Assembly (NCBI GenBank): GCA_020848095.1
Contig: JADLAT010000015.1
Coordinates: 1-64,000, forward strand
Length of the DNA: 64,000 nt
Source of the DNA: Alphaproteobacteria bacterium
Lineage (GTDB): Bacteria > Pseudomonadota > Alphaproteobacteria > Micavibrionales > Micavibrionaceae
Direction: 5' to 3'
Part shown: positions 18,249-27,206 of the stretch, one piece after another
Numbering within the stretch: the stretch's first letter is position 1
How the letters are laid out: every line of letters begins with the position of its first letter
The notes under the pieces: generated by a model
What the model saw: the letters and a program-made list of their open reading frames with translations, nothing else
Databases searched by the model: none
What the model was told of the DNA's origin: nothing
Made by a program: the position numbers and the translations under genes

Positions 18249-19134
18249 TGTCGATTTTTACCTCCGCTGTTTGTAGAGCGTCGCTCAGGCGTTTTTGGGC
18301 GCTGCCGGGGGCGAGGGGTTGCTGCTGGCTTTCATGTGGTGCCCAGCCGATCAGGAATATGATCTCGAAGCTGGCATTCAGGCGGCCATCAAGCCCCTTG
18401 AAATTTTTACCATAATGCTCCGCGGCTTTCAGGAAAAGCGCGCGCCCGGGGTTGGTTTTGCTCCGTGCGGCGATGACATTGCTCTCTCCCATAAAGCGCA
18501 GATCATGCATAAGCTTGAAAATATTATCATAGCTCACGGAAAGGATTTCTGAATCCACGACCGGGAGAGAAAATCCGGCCCGTTGCAAAAGTGCGCCCAT
18601 TTGCGGTTTATCGGCAAAGGGAAAGATGCGGGGCGCTATACCACCTTTCAGGGATAACTCGGCCTGCATCAAGCTGGCGCGAAGCTCGTGCAGCGTTTCC
18701 CCGCCAAAAAGCGCCGCCAGAAACAGGCCATCGGGTCTCAGGCTCCGGCGGATCTGAAGCAGCGCCCCCGGCAGGTCATTAACGGCATGCAGGTCAAGTA
18801 CGCTGAAAACGGCATCTAAAGCCCCCTGCCTGAAAGGCAGAAACTCTTCCTCCCCCACAACGTTTACACCCGCACCGGGGAGTATGTCCATTTTTGTCAG
18901 AAAATCGCTTCCGGCCTGTATTTTGAGGGCATCTGAAAAATCCGGCGAAGTGCGCCCGCCCAAAAGAGCAGAGCGGGGGAATTGGCGCTTGATGTCGGAG
19001 AGCCTCTCCAGCAGGACATTTTGCGTCCATTTAAACAGAAAATCATGCGCAGGCAGCGTATTTACACAGCGTATGCGCGCGCATTTTCGGGCTTCAAGGT
19101 CAAAAACAGAGGAGGGCGGCGCAGCGTTTACCAT
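18241..19134 (-). CDS. SAM-dependent methyltransferase, NDUFAF5/BioC-like
   Basis: A 297-residue class I methyltransferase. The region LGGRTSPDFS corresponds to a degenerate motif I, EEEFLPFRQGALDAVFSVLDLHAVNDLPGAL covers motifs around the methyl-transfer site, and LRPDGLFLAALFGGETLHELR is typical of the NDUFAF5-like group found near gloB and comF in alphaproteobacteria. The canonical glycine-rich loop is weak (SALLGG). In mitochondria NDUFAF5 helps assemble complex I, but the bacterial substrate is not known. It overlaps gloB by eight bases and the upstream 914-aa gene by seven. Confidence 0.85.
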   Translation of the reverse strand: MVNAAPPSSVFDLEARKCARIRCVNTLPAHDFLFKWTQNVLLERLSDIKRQFPRSALLGGRTSPDFSDALKIQAGSDFLTKMDILPGAGVNVVGEEEFLPFRQGALDAVFSVLDLHAVNDLPGALLQIRRSLRPDGLFLAALFGGETLHELRASLMQAELSLKGGIAPRIFPFADKPQMGALLQRAGFSLPVVDSEILSVSYDNIFKLMHDLRFMGESNVIAARSKTNPGRALFLKAAEHYGKNFKGLDGRLNASFEIIFLIGWAPHESQQQPLAPGSAQKRLSDALQTAEVKIDND

Positions 19135-21872
19135 TTTTCCGGGCGTGGCTCCGGCTGTTCTTCCTGTTCGATAAAGTCCAGAAAGGATTCCAGCTCGGCT
19201 TCATAATCTTCGGTGTCGGTGAGTTCTTCTCCGGAGTAATCGGGGACCTTTCCCTGCTTTTTATCTATGACGGGGCCGGCATCCTCTGGTGGTGCTGCCG
19301 CAGGGGGCAGGGACTCTGTTTTAATTTCAGCTTCCGGTACCGGAGGCTGTTCATGTTCAGGCGGCAGCGTTCCATGAAACGGGATAATGGCCGGTTTTGT
19401 TTTTCGGCTCTCCGGTTTTTTAACTTTACTTAGCCCATCCAGCTTCGGCAGTCCCTCCGGTTTTTTTAATTTCTCCGGCGGGGCCGGTTTGGGTTCCGGT
19501 TTTACCGGCAGAGGCACAGGCTTTTTCTTGCGCAAGGCCTCCAGATTATCGTAGTGCAGCGGGATCGACCAGTCCGGCTGCAGCCCCTCAAATCGTTGAC
19601 GAACGATAGCCTTGACGTTAAGTTTGGCATCCATCCTGAGGTCTTCGTGAAAATAGCGGTAAGCGCGAGCGATCACGGTCATGAAATGCGGCTCTTTGGC
19701 AACAACGCTCCGCAAAATCATAAGGTGATAAAAGGGCAGAAACTTTGCCTCGGGCAGTTTCAGTTTCTCCGCCGGAGAAGTCACCACGAAGGGAAATATC
19801 CGGCTGGGGGTCACGCCAACATGACTGTAATAGCTCTCGCCCAGCTTTAGAACCTTGTCCGGCGATACGCCAAACTGATCGGCGATAAATTTCTTCAAAA
19901 ATTTAATATTGGTGATTTCATGGGGAATATTGAAACTGGGTACGGATACGGTCATGCCGTTGCCTTCGTGGCGCTGGGGCACCGGCAGGTAATTGGTAAT
20001 AACGCCCGCATGCACATCATCTTTCAGCCCCTTGGTAAGGGGTAGAACAACCGCCGTATTGACGGTTTTGCCGTCATGAACGATGAAATCGACATTCTCG
20101 GCGGACAAGCCGGAAATGGCCCCCCGGCTTTGCCCCTCCTCAACAAATGTGGAGTGAACTGCCCGAAGCTGCCCGGAGGTTCCCTTTGTGCTTTTAAAGC
20201 GAAGATCATCCTCTTTAAGCGCGTTAAGAATATGCTTTATATCCGCTTTCTTATGAATTTCGGAAGCCTTGAGATCGAGATGTCTGGCGGTCCAGTTCTC
20301 CGCCTTGATGTTGAGGTGCTGGAATAGTGATAAAATCTGTAGCTCCAGCCGCGCATTGGGAATCATGCCGACCGTAATGGCATTCAGGACTTGTTGCGCG
20401 TCCATTTCCCGGATCACGCCTTTGGCCTGAAATTTCTCTACGCCGATCGGGCTTTTGGGGTGAAAGGTTCCGCGTGGTTTTTCAACGCTCAGGTAATAGG
20501 TACTGATATATTCATCAATATAATCGGGCGCGGGGTAATAGGACGGTCCTTTTTCCAGCAAAGCCCCGTTTCGCGGTTTAAGGCCGAGATGATCACGGCA
20601 GAATAAAACCGTGTTTTTCATGTCGAGCTCTTTCATATCGCCCATAATCATCTTGTCGATACAAAGCGGCTCGATCATGTGGCCGCTCCAGCGGCGCTCA
20701 TCGATGTTTTCTCCACCACGCGGAACGGCGTTGGCGATGCTGCGCGCTATGCCGTCATGCAGATAGATTTTCAGGCGGCCATCTTCGTCTATATGATAGG
20801 GAAGAATTTCGTTGATATCGATATCGCGGCTGACCACATCTACGATATCGCCTGTATTTTGATTGCGCATGGCTGTGATTTTCAGGCTACCCGAATTTCC
20901 GCTTGAGGGGCGGCGCTCTTCGATATGCAGACTTTTGCGCTCCGCCATTTTATAGGCAACGGCAATAAAGCAGGACGGCGGATAACCTATGGGCGTGCCA
21001 TCGTTTTCGTAAAGGCGCATGCGGCCTTCAAATTTTTCCTTGATGAAATCCTCATCATGATAGAGGCAGGAATATTGAACCCGCGCGCCAAGGGCGCGAA
21101 GTTCTTTTCTGAATTCCTGCGCGGTAAAAAAGGTGTACTCCATCGGCAGCTCTGTTTCCCAGCTCCTGCGGTCATCCTTGCGCATGATAAATTCATAAGC
21201 CCATTTATAAGGCAGACGAAACAGGCGTGTCCGTGGGAAACGCTCCGGCAGCTCCTCAAGAAAAAAACCACCGCAGCCTGCATCCTGACGAGGACGGGCC
21301 CGCTCGGCATACCAGAGCAGAAGATCAACTTCCGAAAGCTGGGCCAGATCACTGCCCTTGCTGGGCGTGTCAGGCATTTCCATGAGCACAAACTCTTCGG
21401 GCGGCGGACGGGTAAAGTCACGAATAAAAATGACACCGCCTTTTTTCAGCGCCTTGAAATGATTTTGCAGCGTATCGCTAACGATGCGCTCATTGTAACG
21501 CGAGCCGGAAAAAACCTCGTGCAGGATATAGGAGTTAATAATGGCATCAATGGATTCTTCCTCGAAAATATTGCTGGAGGCATCGCCGATTTTAAAATCC
21601 AGATTAGGCAGCTTGTATTGCTCTTTAGCCTTGTTGATATGGCGCGCGCTTTTATCCAGACCGATGAATTCGAGCTTGGGCATCATGGCGGCCATGGCGT
21701 AGGTCAGGGCGCCATCATCGCAGCCCATATCGACAACGCGTGCCCCCTCATCAAGCAAAAGATGAGAGAGCGTAAACCATGCTTTATGGATTACGGCGTA
21801 TTCGATATCCTTAAGCAGGAGATCGCGGCGTTCTTTGTAGGATTTTTCTTCGGTTTCCAGAGATTCGGCCAT
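19128..21872 (-). CDS. Large multidomain protein with N-terminal SAM methyltransferase domain
   Basis: A 914-residue protein. Residues 30-150 are a class I methyltransferase: motif I VVDMGCDDG (46-54), an acidic residue in GLDKSARHINKA (71-82), and FKIGDASSNIFEEESIDAIINSYILHEVF. Residues 150-300 continue that domain with insertions. Residues about 330-480 and 560-710 form two mixed alpha/beta regions I cannot assign with confidence; the runs DVVSRDIDINEILPYH and RRWSGHMIEPL suggest a Nudix-like or related fold, but no complete Nudix box is visible. Residues 780-830 are Lys/Pro-rich and the last 60 are acidic, so the C-terminus is probably disordered. It is first in an operon with the second methyltransferase and gloB. 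The substrate is unknown. Confidence 0.8.
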   Translation of the reverse strand: MAESLETEEKSYKERRDLLLKDIEYAVIHKAWFTLSHLLLDEGARVVDMGCDDGALTYAMAAMMPKLEFIGLDKSARHINKAKEQYKLPNLDFKIGDASSNIFEEESIDAIINSYILHEVFSGSRYNERIVSDTLQNHFKALKKGGVIFIRDFTRPPPEEFVLMEMPDTPSKGSDLAQLSEVDLLLWYAERARPRQDAGCGGFFLEELPERFPRTRLFRLPYKWAYEFIMRKDDRRSWETELPMEYTFFTAQEFRKELRALGARVQYSCLYHDEDFIKEKFEGRMRLYENDGTPIGYPPSCFIAVAYKMAERKSLHIEERRPSSGNSGSLKITAMRNQNTGDIVDVVSRDIDINEILPYHIDEDGRLKIYLHDGIARSIANAVPRGGENIDERRWSGHMIEPLCIDKMIMGDMKELDMKNTVLFCRDHLGLKPRNGALLEKGPSYYPAPDYIDEYISTYYLSVEKPRGTFHPKSPIGVEKFQAKGVIREMDAQQVLNAITVGMIPNARLELQILSLFQHLNIKAENWTARHLDLKASEIHKKADIKHILNALKEDDLRFKSTKGTSGQLRAVHSTFVEEGQSRGAISGLSAENVDFIVHDGKTVNTAVVLPLTKGLKDDVHAGVITNYLPVPQRHEGNGMTVSVPSFNIPHEITNIKFLKKFIADQFGVSPDKVLKLGESYYSHVGVTPSRIFPFVVTSPAEKLKLPEAKFLPFYHLMILRSVVAKEPHFMTVIARAYRYFHEDLRMDAKLNVKAIVRQRFEGLQPDWSIPLHYDNLEALRKKKPVPLPVKPEPKPAPPEKLKKPEGLPKLDGLSKVKKPESRKTKPAIIPFHGTLPPEHEQPPVPEAEIKTESLPPAAAPPEDAGPVIDKKQGKVPDYSGEELTDTEDYEAELESFLDFIEQEEQPEPRPEKW

Positions 21873-21951
21873 AACGGTTCTGTTGTAATCCTTTACGCAT
21901 AAATTTCAAAATTTATAGCCCAAAATCATGATTTAGCCTATAAAAAGCTTC

Positions 21952-22695
21952 ATGCAGAGGGTTTTGAGTCATATTTTAAGCATTGGGCAGCATGGAATTG
22001 ATGCTGTTTTGCCGCCGCGTTGCGTGGTCAGCGGCGCTGAGGTTGATCGTCAGGGTGTAATTGCGCCTGATATCTGGGCGAGTTTGAATTTCATTGCTGA
22101 GCCGCAATGCGCCGCTTGCGGCGGCCCTTTTGAGTTTGAAATTGAGGCGGGTGGTCTGTGTGCGCCGTGTCTGGTGGAAAGGCCGGTATATGAAACGGCG
22201 CGGGCGGCCTTGAAATATGATGATTACAGCCGTGGTCTGATTTTGGGATTTAAACACGGGGATCGGACACAGGCGGCGCCAGCCTTTGTCCCATGGATGA
22301 AGGCCGCCGGGCACAAAATGCTGGCGCAGGCGGAATGCCTCATCCCTGTACCGTTGCACCGCGGGCGGCTTTTGGCGCGGCGATATAACCAGTCTGCCCT
22401 GATCGCGCAGGCGCTTTCAAAAAATACGGGCATTCCAACCTTCGTGGACGCTCTGGAGCGTGTGCGGGCCACCCCGCCGCAGGGGCATATGAATATAAAG
22501 GATCGGCGTCGCAACGCCCGCAAGGCCTTTGCCGTTAACCCAAAGCGGGCGGGGTTGATCGCCGGGAAAACCATCGTCCTGATTGACGATGTGTACACCA
22601 CCGGCGCAACGGTGCAGGAATGCACCAGAATTTTATTAAAATCCGGAGCGCAGGCCGTGCATGTCCTGACGCTGGCGCGGGTTGTGAAATCATAG
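21952..22695 (+). CDS. comF: ComF family phosphoribosyltransferase-like protein
   Basis: A 247-residue ComF protein. Residues 35-75 hold a double CxxC zinc-binding part (CAACGGPF and CAPCLVERP). The PRPP-binding motif is VLIDDVYTTGAT near the C-terminus. LIPVPLHRGRLLARRYNQSALIA and RRRNARKAF are also family marks. ComF is needed for DNA uptake in competent bacteria and elsewhere has an uncertain role in DNA metabolism. It stands alone on the plus strand, 80 bases from the divergent methyltransferase and convergent with the esterase two bases after its stop. Confidence 0.93.
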   Translation: MQRVLSHILSIGQHGIDAVLPPRCVVSGAEVDRQGVIAPDIWASLNFIAEPQCAACGGPFEFEIEAGGLCAPCLVERPVYETARAALKYDDYSRGLILGFKHGDRTQAAPAFVPWMKAAGHKMLAQAECLIPVPLHRGRLLARRYNQSALIAQALSKNTGIPTFVDALERVRATPPQGHMNIKDRRRNARKAFAVNPKRAGLIAGKTIVLIDDVYTTGATVQECTRILLKSGAQAVHVLTLARVVKS

Positions 22696-22697
22696 AT

Positions 22698-23366
22698 TTA
22701 AAAAAGAGAACGCAAAAAGCCAGCGCCGCTCTCCAGACCTTTCTGGTCGATACTGTGCTGGAGGAAGGGTGTGGTATGCCCGGAAACGCTATAGCCGTTA
22801 TGCTCCAGAGCTTCTCGCGCCGCATGATAGGCCGCGATGGGAACCACATCATCATGCTCCCCATGGATAAGGTGAACGGGCATTTTATGCAGGGTTTGCG
22901 GGCCAGCGGGCGCGCCGCCGATCAACGCTCCGGAATAGCCTAGAATACCTGCAATTTTTTCCTGATAGCGCGGCCCGGCATACAGGCTCATCATCGTGCC
23001 CTGTGAAAACCCGACCAGCGCCACTTTATGTGCTGGAAGGCCAAAGCGCGCACGCTGTTCGTCCATAAATTTCCACAATACGGGCGCTGCATTTTGTGCG
23101 CCCCGGAAAAGCGCATCGGGATCGCGAGTCTGCAGGGAAAACCACTGAAAGGACTCCGGATAACCGGGCGGGACCATGTCACAGGCCTCCGGCGCTTCGG
23201 GGGAAATAAAGACGGTACCCGGCAAGGATTTTGCCCAGAGCGGCGCGAGCGAGATCAGATCGCGCCCGTTTGAGCCAAGCCCATGAAGCAACAGCACAAG
23301 AGAATCAGGCGCATCGCCGTTTTGTGGTTCGAATTCCTGAAAATTTTTGATGGTTGATTGTGTCAT
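22698..23366 (-). CDS. Alpha/beta hydrolase, phospholipase/carboxylesterase family
   Basis: A 222-residue serine esterase of the PF02230 type. The nucleophile is S121 in GFSQG, the acid is one of D172/D173 in HGEHDDVVP, and the base is H204 in LQHSID. The N-terminal LLLHGLGSNGRDL carries the oxyanion loop. The frame is open upstream, but the ATG at 23366, seven bases after the metC-like stop, fits the family. It ends the minus-strand operon of the lyase, nitrilase and glutaredoxin genes. Short-chain esters or lysolipids are likely substrates. Confidence 0.9.
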   Translation of the reverse strand: MTQSTIKNFQEFEPQNGDAPDSLVLLLHGLGSNGRDLISLAPLWAKSLPGTVFISPEAPEACDMVPPGYPESFQWFSLQTRDPDALFRGAQNAAPVLWKFMDEQRARFGLPAHKVALVGFSQGTMMSLYAGPRYQEKIAGILGYSGALIGGAPAGPQTLHKMPVHLIHGEHDDVVPIAAYHAAREALEHNGYSVSGHTTPFLQHSIDQKGLESGAGFLRSLF

Positions 23367-23373
23367 GCGGTGT

Positions 23374-24555
23374 TTAAGTTTCCTGATTAAATTTGGTGAA
23401 GGCCTGAGATAAATCATCAATAAGGTCTTGAGGGTCTTCAAGACCAATCTGAAGCCGGAGCAGAGCGCCATCCTGAACCCATGGGACGGCAGTGCGGCAG
23501 GTGTTGAGATATTGCGGCTGCAAAAGGCTTTCATATCCGCCCCAGGAGGAGCCAACAGGAAAAAGCTCCAGCCCATTGACGAAGGCGCTAACGCGGGCTT
23601 TGGATGCCGGACGCAGCAAGAAGCTCAGCACGCCGTTTGTGCCGGAAAAATCACGCTTCCACAGGGCATGATTGGAATCCCCCGGCAGGGCGGGAAAGTA
23701 AATCCGCTGAACCTCCTCGCAGGTTTGAAGCCATTCAGCCACAATCATAGCATTACGCGCACATTGTTGCAGCCTGAGATGAAGGGTCCGCAGGCCACGC
23801 AGCGCCAGATAAAGATCCTCAGCCCCCGCACAAACGCCGATATCCAGCGCAGACTTCTTCAGGCGGGTATAAAGCTCTGGTGTGCGGGCAACAGCAACGC
23901 CCAGATTGATATCGGAATGACCGCCAATATATTTCGTGGCCGATTGCAGAGAGATATCAACGCCGTGATTCAGAGGTTTAAACAATATCCCGGCAGCCCA
24001 TGAATTATCAGCAACGGTGATGATGTTATGCGCCTTGGCCACTTTGGTTATGGCGGGCACGTCCTGAATTTCAAACGTCGCAGAGCCGGGCGATTCCATA
24101 TAGATGACCGCCGTATTATCCTTTATTTTTTCGGCAATGCCCGCACCAATCAGCGGGTCGTAATACTCAACCTCCACACCGAACCGCGCGAGAATATTTT
24201 CACAAAAAGAGCGCGCGGGCGGATAAAGCGAATCCGAGATCAGCAGATGATCCCCGGTTTTTAGAAAGGCCAGCAGCGTCGTTGATATGGATGTAAGGCC
24301 GGATGGGGTGCTGATCGCGGCATAACCGTTTTCAATCTCCGCTACCGCGCATTCGAACTTATCGCTGAGCGGGTTGCCCATGCGGGCATAGCGGAACTTC
24401 CGGTCTTTGTCTTCATAATCAGCCAGAGAGGGAAAGAGTATGGTTGATGTACGGCTGATGGGCGGGTTGACGATGCCGAAATATTCCTCCGGCGCGCGGC
24501 CAAGATGCATCATTCTTGTTAGCTCTCTGCGGTCTTTGTTATCTTTCTTGCTCAT
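23374..24555 (-). CDS. metC: Cystathionine beta-lyase-type PLP enzyme
   Basis: A 393-residue Cys/Met-metabolism PLP enzyme. The lysine that forms the Schiff base is K208 in LQSATKYIGGHSD. YARMGNPLSDKFECAVAEIE and GSSWGGYESLLQP are typical of the beta-lyase branch (MetC), which splits cystathionine to homocysteine, pyruvate and ammonia. A gamma-lyase or a less specific cysteine desulfhydrase cannot be excluded. It overlaps the nitrilase stop by four bases (ATGA) and is part of the grxC-nitrilase-metC-esterase operon. Confidence 0.88.
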   Translation of the reverse strand: MSKKDNKDRRELTRMMHLGRAPEEYFGIVNPPISRTSTILFPSLADYEDKDRKFRYARMGNPLSDKFECAVAEIENGYAAISTPSGLTSISTTLLAFLKTGDHLLISDSLYPPARSFCENILARFGVEVEYYDPLIGAGIAEKIKDNTAVIYMESPGSATFEIQDVPAITKVAKAHNIITVADNSWAAGILFKPLNHGVDISLQSATKYIGGHSDINLGVAVARTPELYTRLKKSALDIGVCAGAEDLYLALRGLRTLHLRLQQCARNAMIVAEWLQTCEEVQRIYFPALPGDSNHALWKRDFSGTNGVLSFLLRPASKARVSAFVNGLELFPVGSSWGGYESLLQPQYLNTCRTAVPWVQDGALLRLQIGLEDPQDLIDDLSQAFTKFNQET

Positions 24556-25379
24556 GGCTGTATCCTGTAGGTCTTATCGTGCAGCAATGCGGGAATGGCC
24601 TGTCTGGCTTTTGTAATCTCTTCCATATCCATATCCGCAAAAATGATACCACTTTCCGTATCCATTCCAGCCAGAATTTCTCCCCATGGGCCGATAATCA
24701 GGGAATGTCCGTAAGTTTGCCGCCCGCCTTCATGCTCACCCGTTTGTCCCGGCGCCAGAACGTAGGAGCCGGTTTCAATTGCCCGCGCGCGCAGCAGAAT
24801 CTCCCAATGCGCCTTTCCGGTGGGCACGGTAAAGGCCGCAGGCACGCTCAAAATATTGGCGCCCGCCTTGGCCAGATCGCGGTAGAGATGAGCAAAGCGC
24901 ACATCGTAACAAATGCTCATCCCCAGCGTGAAGCCTTCGATGTCAGCGGTGACGGCGCAGGCGCCGGCGGCACTGTCTTTGCTTTCATGGTAAAATTCAC
25001 TGCGGGAGAGCTGCGCATCGAACATATGAATTTTATCATAGCGTGCGGTCAAGGTCCCATCCGGCGCAAAGAGATGCGAACGGTTAGCCATCTGGGTTTC
25101 ATTGACCCTGACGCCGATCGAGCCGAGCAAAATCCATATCCCAAGTTCCTGCGCCAGAGCGGAGAAAAAAGGAAGGGCGGCATGCGTATGCTCATCCCCG
25201 CTGGAGGTCAGTTTGTCTTCACTTCTGCGCCGCATCTGATCGGTGTTCTCCGGCGTGGCAACCAGCCTCGCACCCTGAGCCGCCGCTTCACGGATCAGTT
25301 TTTCCGCAACCTGAAGATTGCTGTGTATGTCGGGGCCGCTGGTCATCTGGACGCAGGCGACCTTGAGCGTTTTATGCAT
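24552..25379 (-). CDS. Carbon-nitrogen hydrolase (nitrilase superfamily, Nit1/omega-amidase-like)
   Basis: A 275-residue nitrilase-fold amidase with the full Glu-Lys-Cys triad: E44 (VATPENTDQ), K116 (YDKIHMFDA) and C157 (GMSICYDVRF). The pattern KIHMFDAQL and SICYDVRFAHLYRDLA matches the Nit1/Nit2-like group. Such enzymes hydrolyse deaminated glutathione or alpha-keto acid amides. The immediate upstream partner is glutaredoxin 3, an arrangement frequent in alphaproteobacteria and consistent with repair of damaged glutathione. It overlaps grxC by eight bases. Confidence 0.92.
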   Translation of the reverse strand: MHKTLKVACVQMTSGPDIHSNLQVAEKLIREAAAQGARLVATPENTDQMRRRSEDKLTSSGDEHTHAALPFFSALAQELGIWILLGSIGVRVNETQMANRSHLFAPDGTLTARYDKIHMFDAQLSRSEFYHESKDSAAGACAVTADIEGFTLGMSICYDVRFAHLYRDLAKAGANILSVPAAFTVPTGKAHWEILLRARAIETGSYVLAPGQTGEHEGGRQTYGHSLIIGPWGEILAGMDTESGIIFADMDMEEITKARQAIPALLHDKTYRIQP

Positions 25380-25629
25380 CTAAAAGCGCGTCCAGTTCGC
25401 CTTGATCCTCCAGCGCATGAAGGTCGTCACAGCCGCCGATAAGCTTGTCATTGATAAAAATCTGCGGGACACTGCGCGGCCCGCCGGTGCGCTCCACCAT
25501 GCGCGCGCGCGCCGCATCATCGCCCGTAATATCATGGCCCGTGTACTCCACGCCCTTTGAGTCCAGTAATGCTCTCGCGCGTTTGCAATAGGGGCATGTG
25601 GCCCAATAATAAATTTCGACTTTCGCCAT
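25372..25629 (-). CDS. grxC: Glutaredoxin 3
   Basis: An 85-residue class I glutaredoxin. The redox-active dithiol is CPYC at residues 12-15. SVPQIFINDKLIGGCDDL gives the cis-proline and the glutathione-binding GG. It reduces protein disulfides and mixed disulfides with glutathione in the cytosol. It heads the operon, with the nitrilase start inside its last codons. Confidence 0.96.
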   Translation of the reverse strand: MAKVEIYYWATCPYCKRARALLDSKGVEYTGHDITGDDAARARMVERTGGPRSVPQIFINDKLIGGCDDLHALEDQGELDALLDA

Positions 25630-25675
25630 GAGCGGTTCTCCCTTATGAATAGACCTTTAGAGAGGTAGCGCAAAT

Positions 25676-26899
25676 ATGACTTCCGGGCAAACGGATATTG
25701 TGATTGTTGGTGGCGGTATCGCGGGGCTTAGCCTTGCGGCGCTGCTGGGGCAGATCGGATTGAATATTACGCTGGTGGAGCCTCACGCGCCGCCGCCGAT
25801 GGAGCAGATTAAGCCCACCGGACGCACTGTGGCGCTGATGAATACCTCCTTGAATATTTTAAAATCAACGCAAGTGCTGGAGCGTATAGGTCCCTTTACC
25901 AATCCGATGGAGCGCATGCGGATTATCGATGACAGCATGCAAGGCGCAAAGCCCATTCACGTTGAGTTCGAAGCCGAGGAAACGGGCAAGCCGTATTTTG
26001 GGCTGAATATCCCCAACGGTATTTTGCGCGCAGCCCTGTTTGAGCGCGTGCAGGCGCTGGAGAGTGTACGCATTATCAGTGCAAGCCTCGTAAATTATGA
26101 AGCGCATGAAACAGAAATCATCGCGCATTTCGATGATGGAACCAAAATCCCGGCAAAATTGATTATTGGCGCGGACGGACGCCAGTCGGTCGTTAGAACG
26201 CTGGCCGGAATTGATGCCCGGATTCAGGCCTATGACCAAAGCGCGGTGACATGCCTTATTGCTCACTCGCGCAGCCATGAAAACACTTCGACCGAGTTTC
26301 ACCGCCCCGCGGGGCCGCTGGCCTTTGTGCCTTTGCCGGGAAACCGTTCCAGTGTGGTGTGGGTTGAAAAAACAGATCGTGCCGAAGAAATCATGCGTCT
26401 TAAAAAATCAGAGTTTATACAGGCTCTGGCGGAGCAGGGGGGAGAGATCCTGGGAGAAATAACGCTCGAAGCAGGACCCGAATGCTGGCCGTTGTCTTCG
26501 GTTCAGGCCAAGAGTTTGCGTGGCCCACGCGTGGTTATTCTTGCCGAGGCTGCGCATGTTATGTCTCCCGTAACGGCGCAGGGGCTAAATTTGTCTTTAC
26601 GGGATATTGCGGCCCTGTCCGAATTGATCGCCGATGCGGCGCGTCTTGGGCTGGATATTGGGGCCTCCGGCATATTGAAAAATTTTGAAAAGCGCCGCAG
26701 TTTTGATATTGCAACGCGCGTCTTTGGTGTGGACGGTATGAACCGCGCAGTTAGTACAGACCGGCGAGTCCTTAAGAAATTACGGCGCGCAGGACTAAAG
26801 ACTGTTGGTTTTTGTTCGCCCTTAAAGACGCTTGCGGTGGAGATTGGGCTCGCACCACAGATCGATCAGGGACGCCTTTCACGCGGAGAATCGCTGTAA
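25676..26899 (+). CDS. UbiH/UbiF-family FAD monooxygenase
   Basis: A 407-residue flavoprotein hydroxylase of the ubiquinone-synthesis type. The FAD-binding GGGIAGLS lies at residues 12-19, PTGRTVALMNTSLNIL at 47-62 is the UbiH-type conserved part, and IIGADGRQSVVR is at 163-174. The third motif, normally GDAAH, here reads AEAAHVMSPVTAQGLNLSLRD (290-310), so the Gly-Asp pair that contacts FAD is Ala-Glu. Otherwise the protein looks intact. It probably adds a ring hydroxyl in ubiquinone synthesis; which position (C5, C6 or C1) cannot be told. It starts about 45 bases from the divergent grxC. Confidence 0.88.
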   Translation: MTSGQTDIVIVGGGIAGLSLAALLGQIGLNITLVEPHAPPPMEQIKPTGRTVALMNTSLNILKSTQVLERIGPFTNPMERMRIIDDSMQGAKPIHVEFEAEETGKPYFGLNIPNGILRAALFERVQALESVRIISASLVNYEAHETEIIAHFDDGTKIPAKLIIGADGRQSVVRTLAGIDARIQAYDQSAVTCLIAHSRSHENTSTEFHRPAGPLAFVPLPGNRSSVVWVEKTDRAEEIMRLKKSEFIQALAEQGGEILGEITLEAGPECWPLSSVQAKSLRGPRVVILAEAAHVMSPVTAQGLNLSLRDIAALSELIADAARLGLDIGASGILKNFEKRRSFDIATRVFGVDGMNRAVSTDRRVLKKLRRAGLKTVGFCSPLKTLAVEIGLAPQIDQGRLSRGESL

Positions 26900-27118
26900 A
26901 AATCAAAGAATCTGTGCAGCAGTGCAGCATTTTTTATCACTGTTTTTGTAATATTGTTGCGCAATAATGTTGCTTAAATGCTTGAATTTAATACCATAAT
27001 AACAAATCTTTTCTAAAAAAACGCAGGCTTTTCCTATGATGGGGTGCAGCACAGAAACTTGCCGCAAACTATTATAAATCCTCAGTTTTTATGCTATATT
27101 GAAGGTAAGTATATTCGC
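26900..27118. other. A+T-rich intergenic stretch before the HNH gene
   Basis: Together with the leader below, this is a gap of 307 bases without a gene. The sequence is A+T-rich. A TATATT near 27095 could be a -10 box for the HNH transcript, but I find no convincing -35. No open frame of note was seen. Confidence 0.4.
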
Positions 27119-27168
27119 GAGGTTTGCTGCGGCTCCTGTGAAGAGCCCCCTTCCGTAAAGCAGACCTC
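27119..27168 (+). promoter_or_regulatory. Structured 5' leader of the HNH gene
   Basis: A 10-base stem pairs 27119-27128 with 27159-27168 (one G-T). It encloses a second hairpin, 27131-27135 with 27143-27147, with a 7-base loop. No T-run follows, so this is not a terminator. It lies about 40 bases before the HNH start and would be in the mRNA leader if transcription starts near 27105. I do not recognise it as a known RNA family. Confidence 0.45.
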
Positions 27169-27206
27169 CGCCGTAGTCAACGGATAGCGAAAAGGAACGC
27201 AGGCCT

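Noticed and set aside
20925-21902. A 325-residue open frame on the plus strand
   Set aside because: It lies wholly antisense to the 914-residue methyltransferase, whose strand shows clear domain motifs; the antisense product has none.
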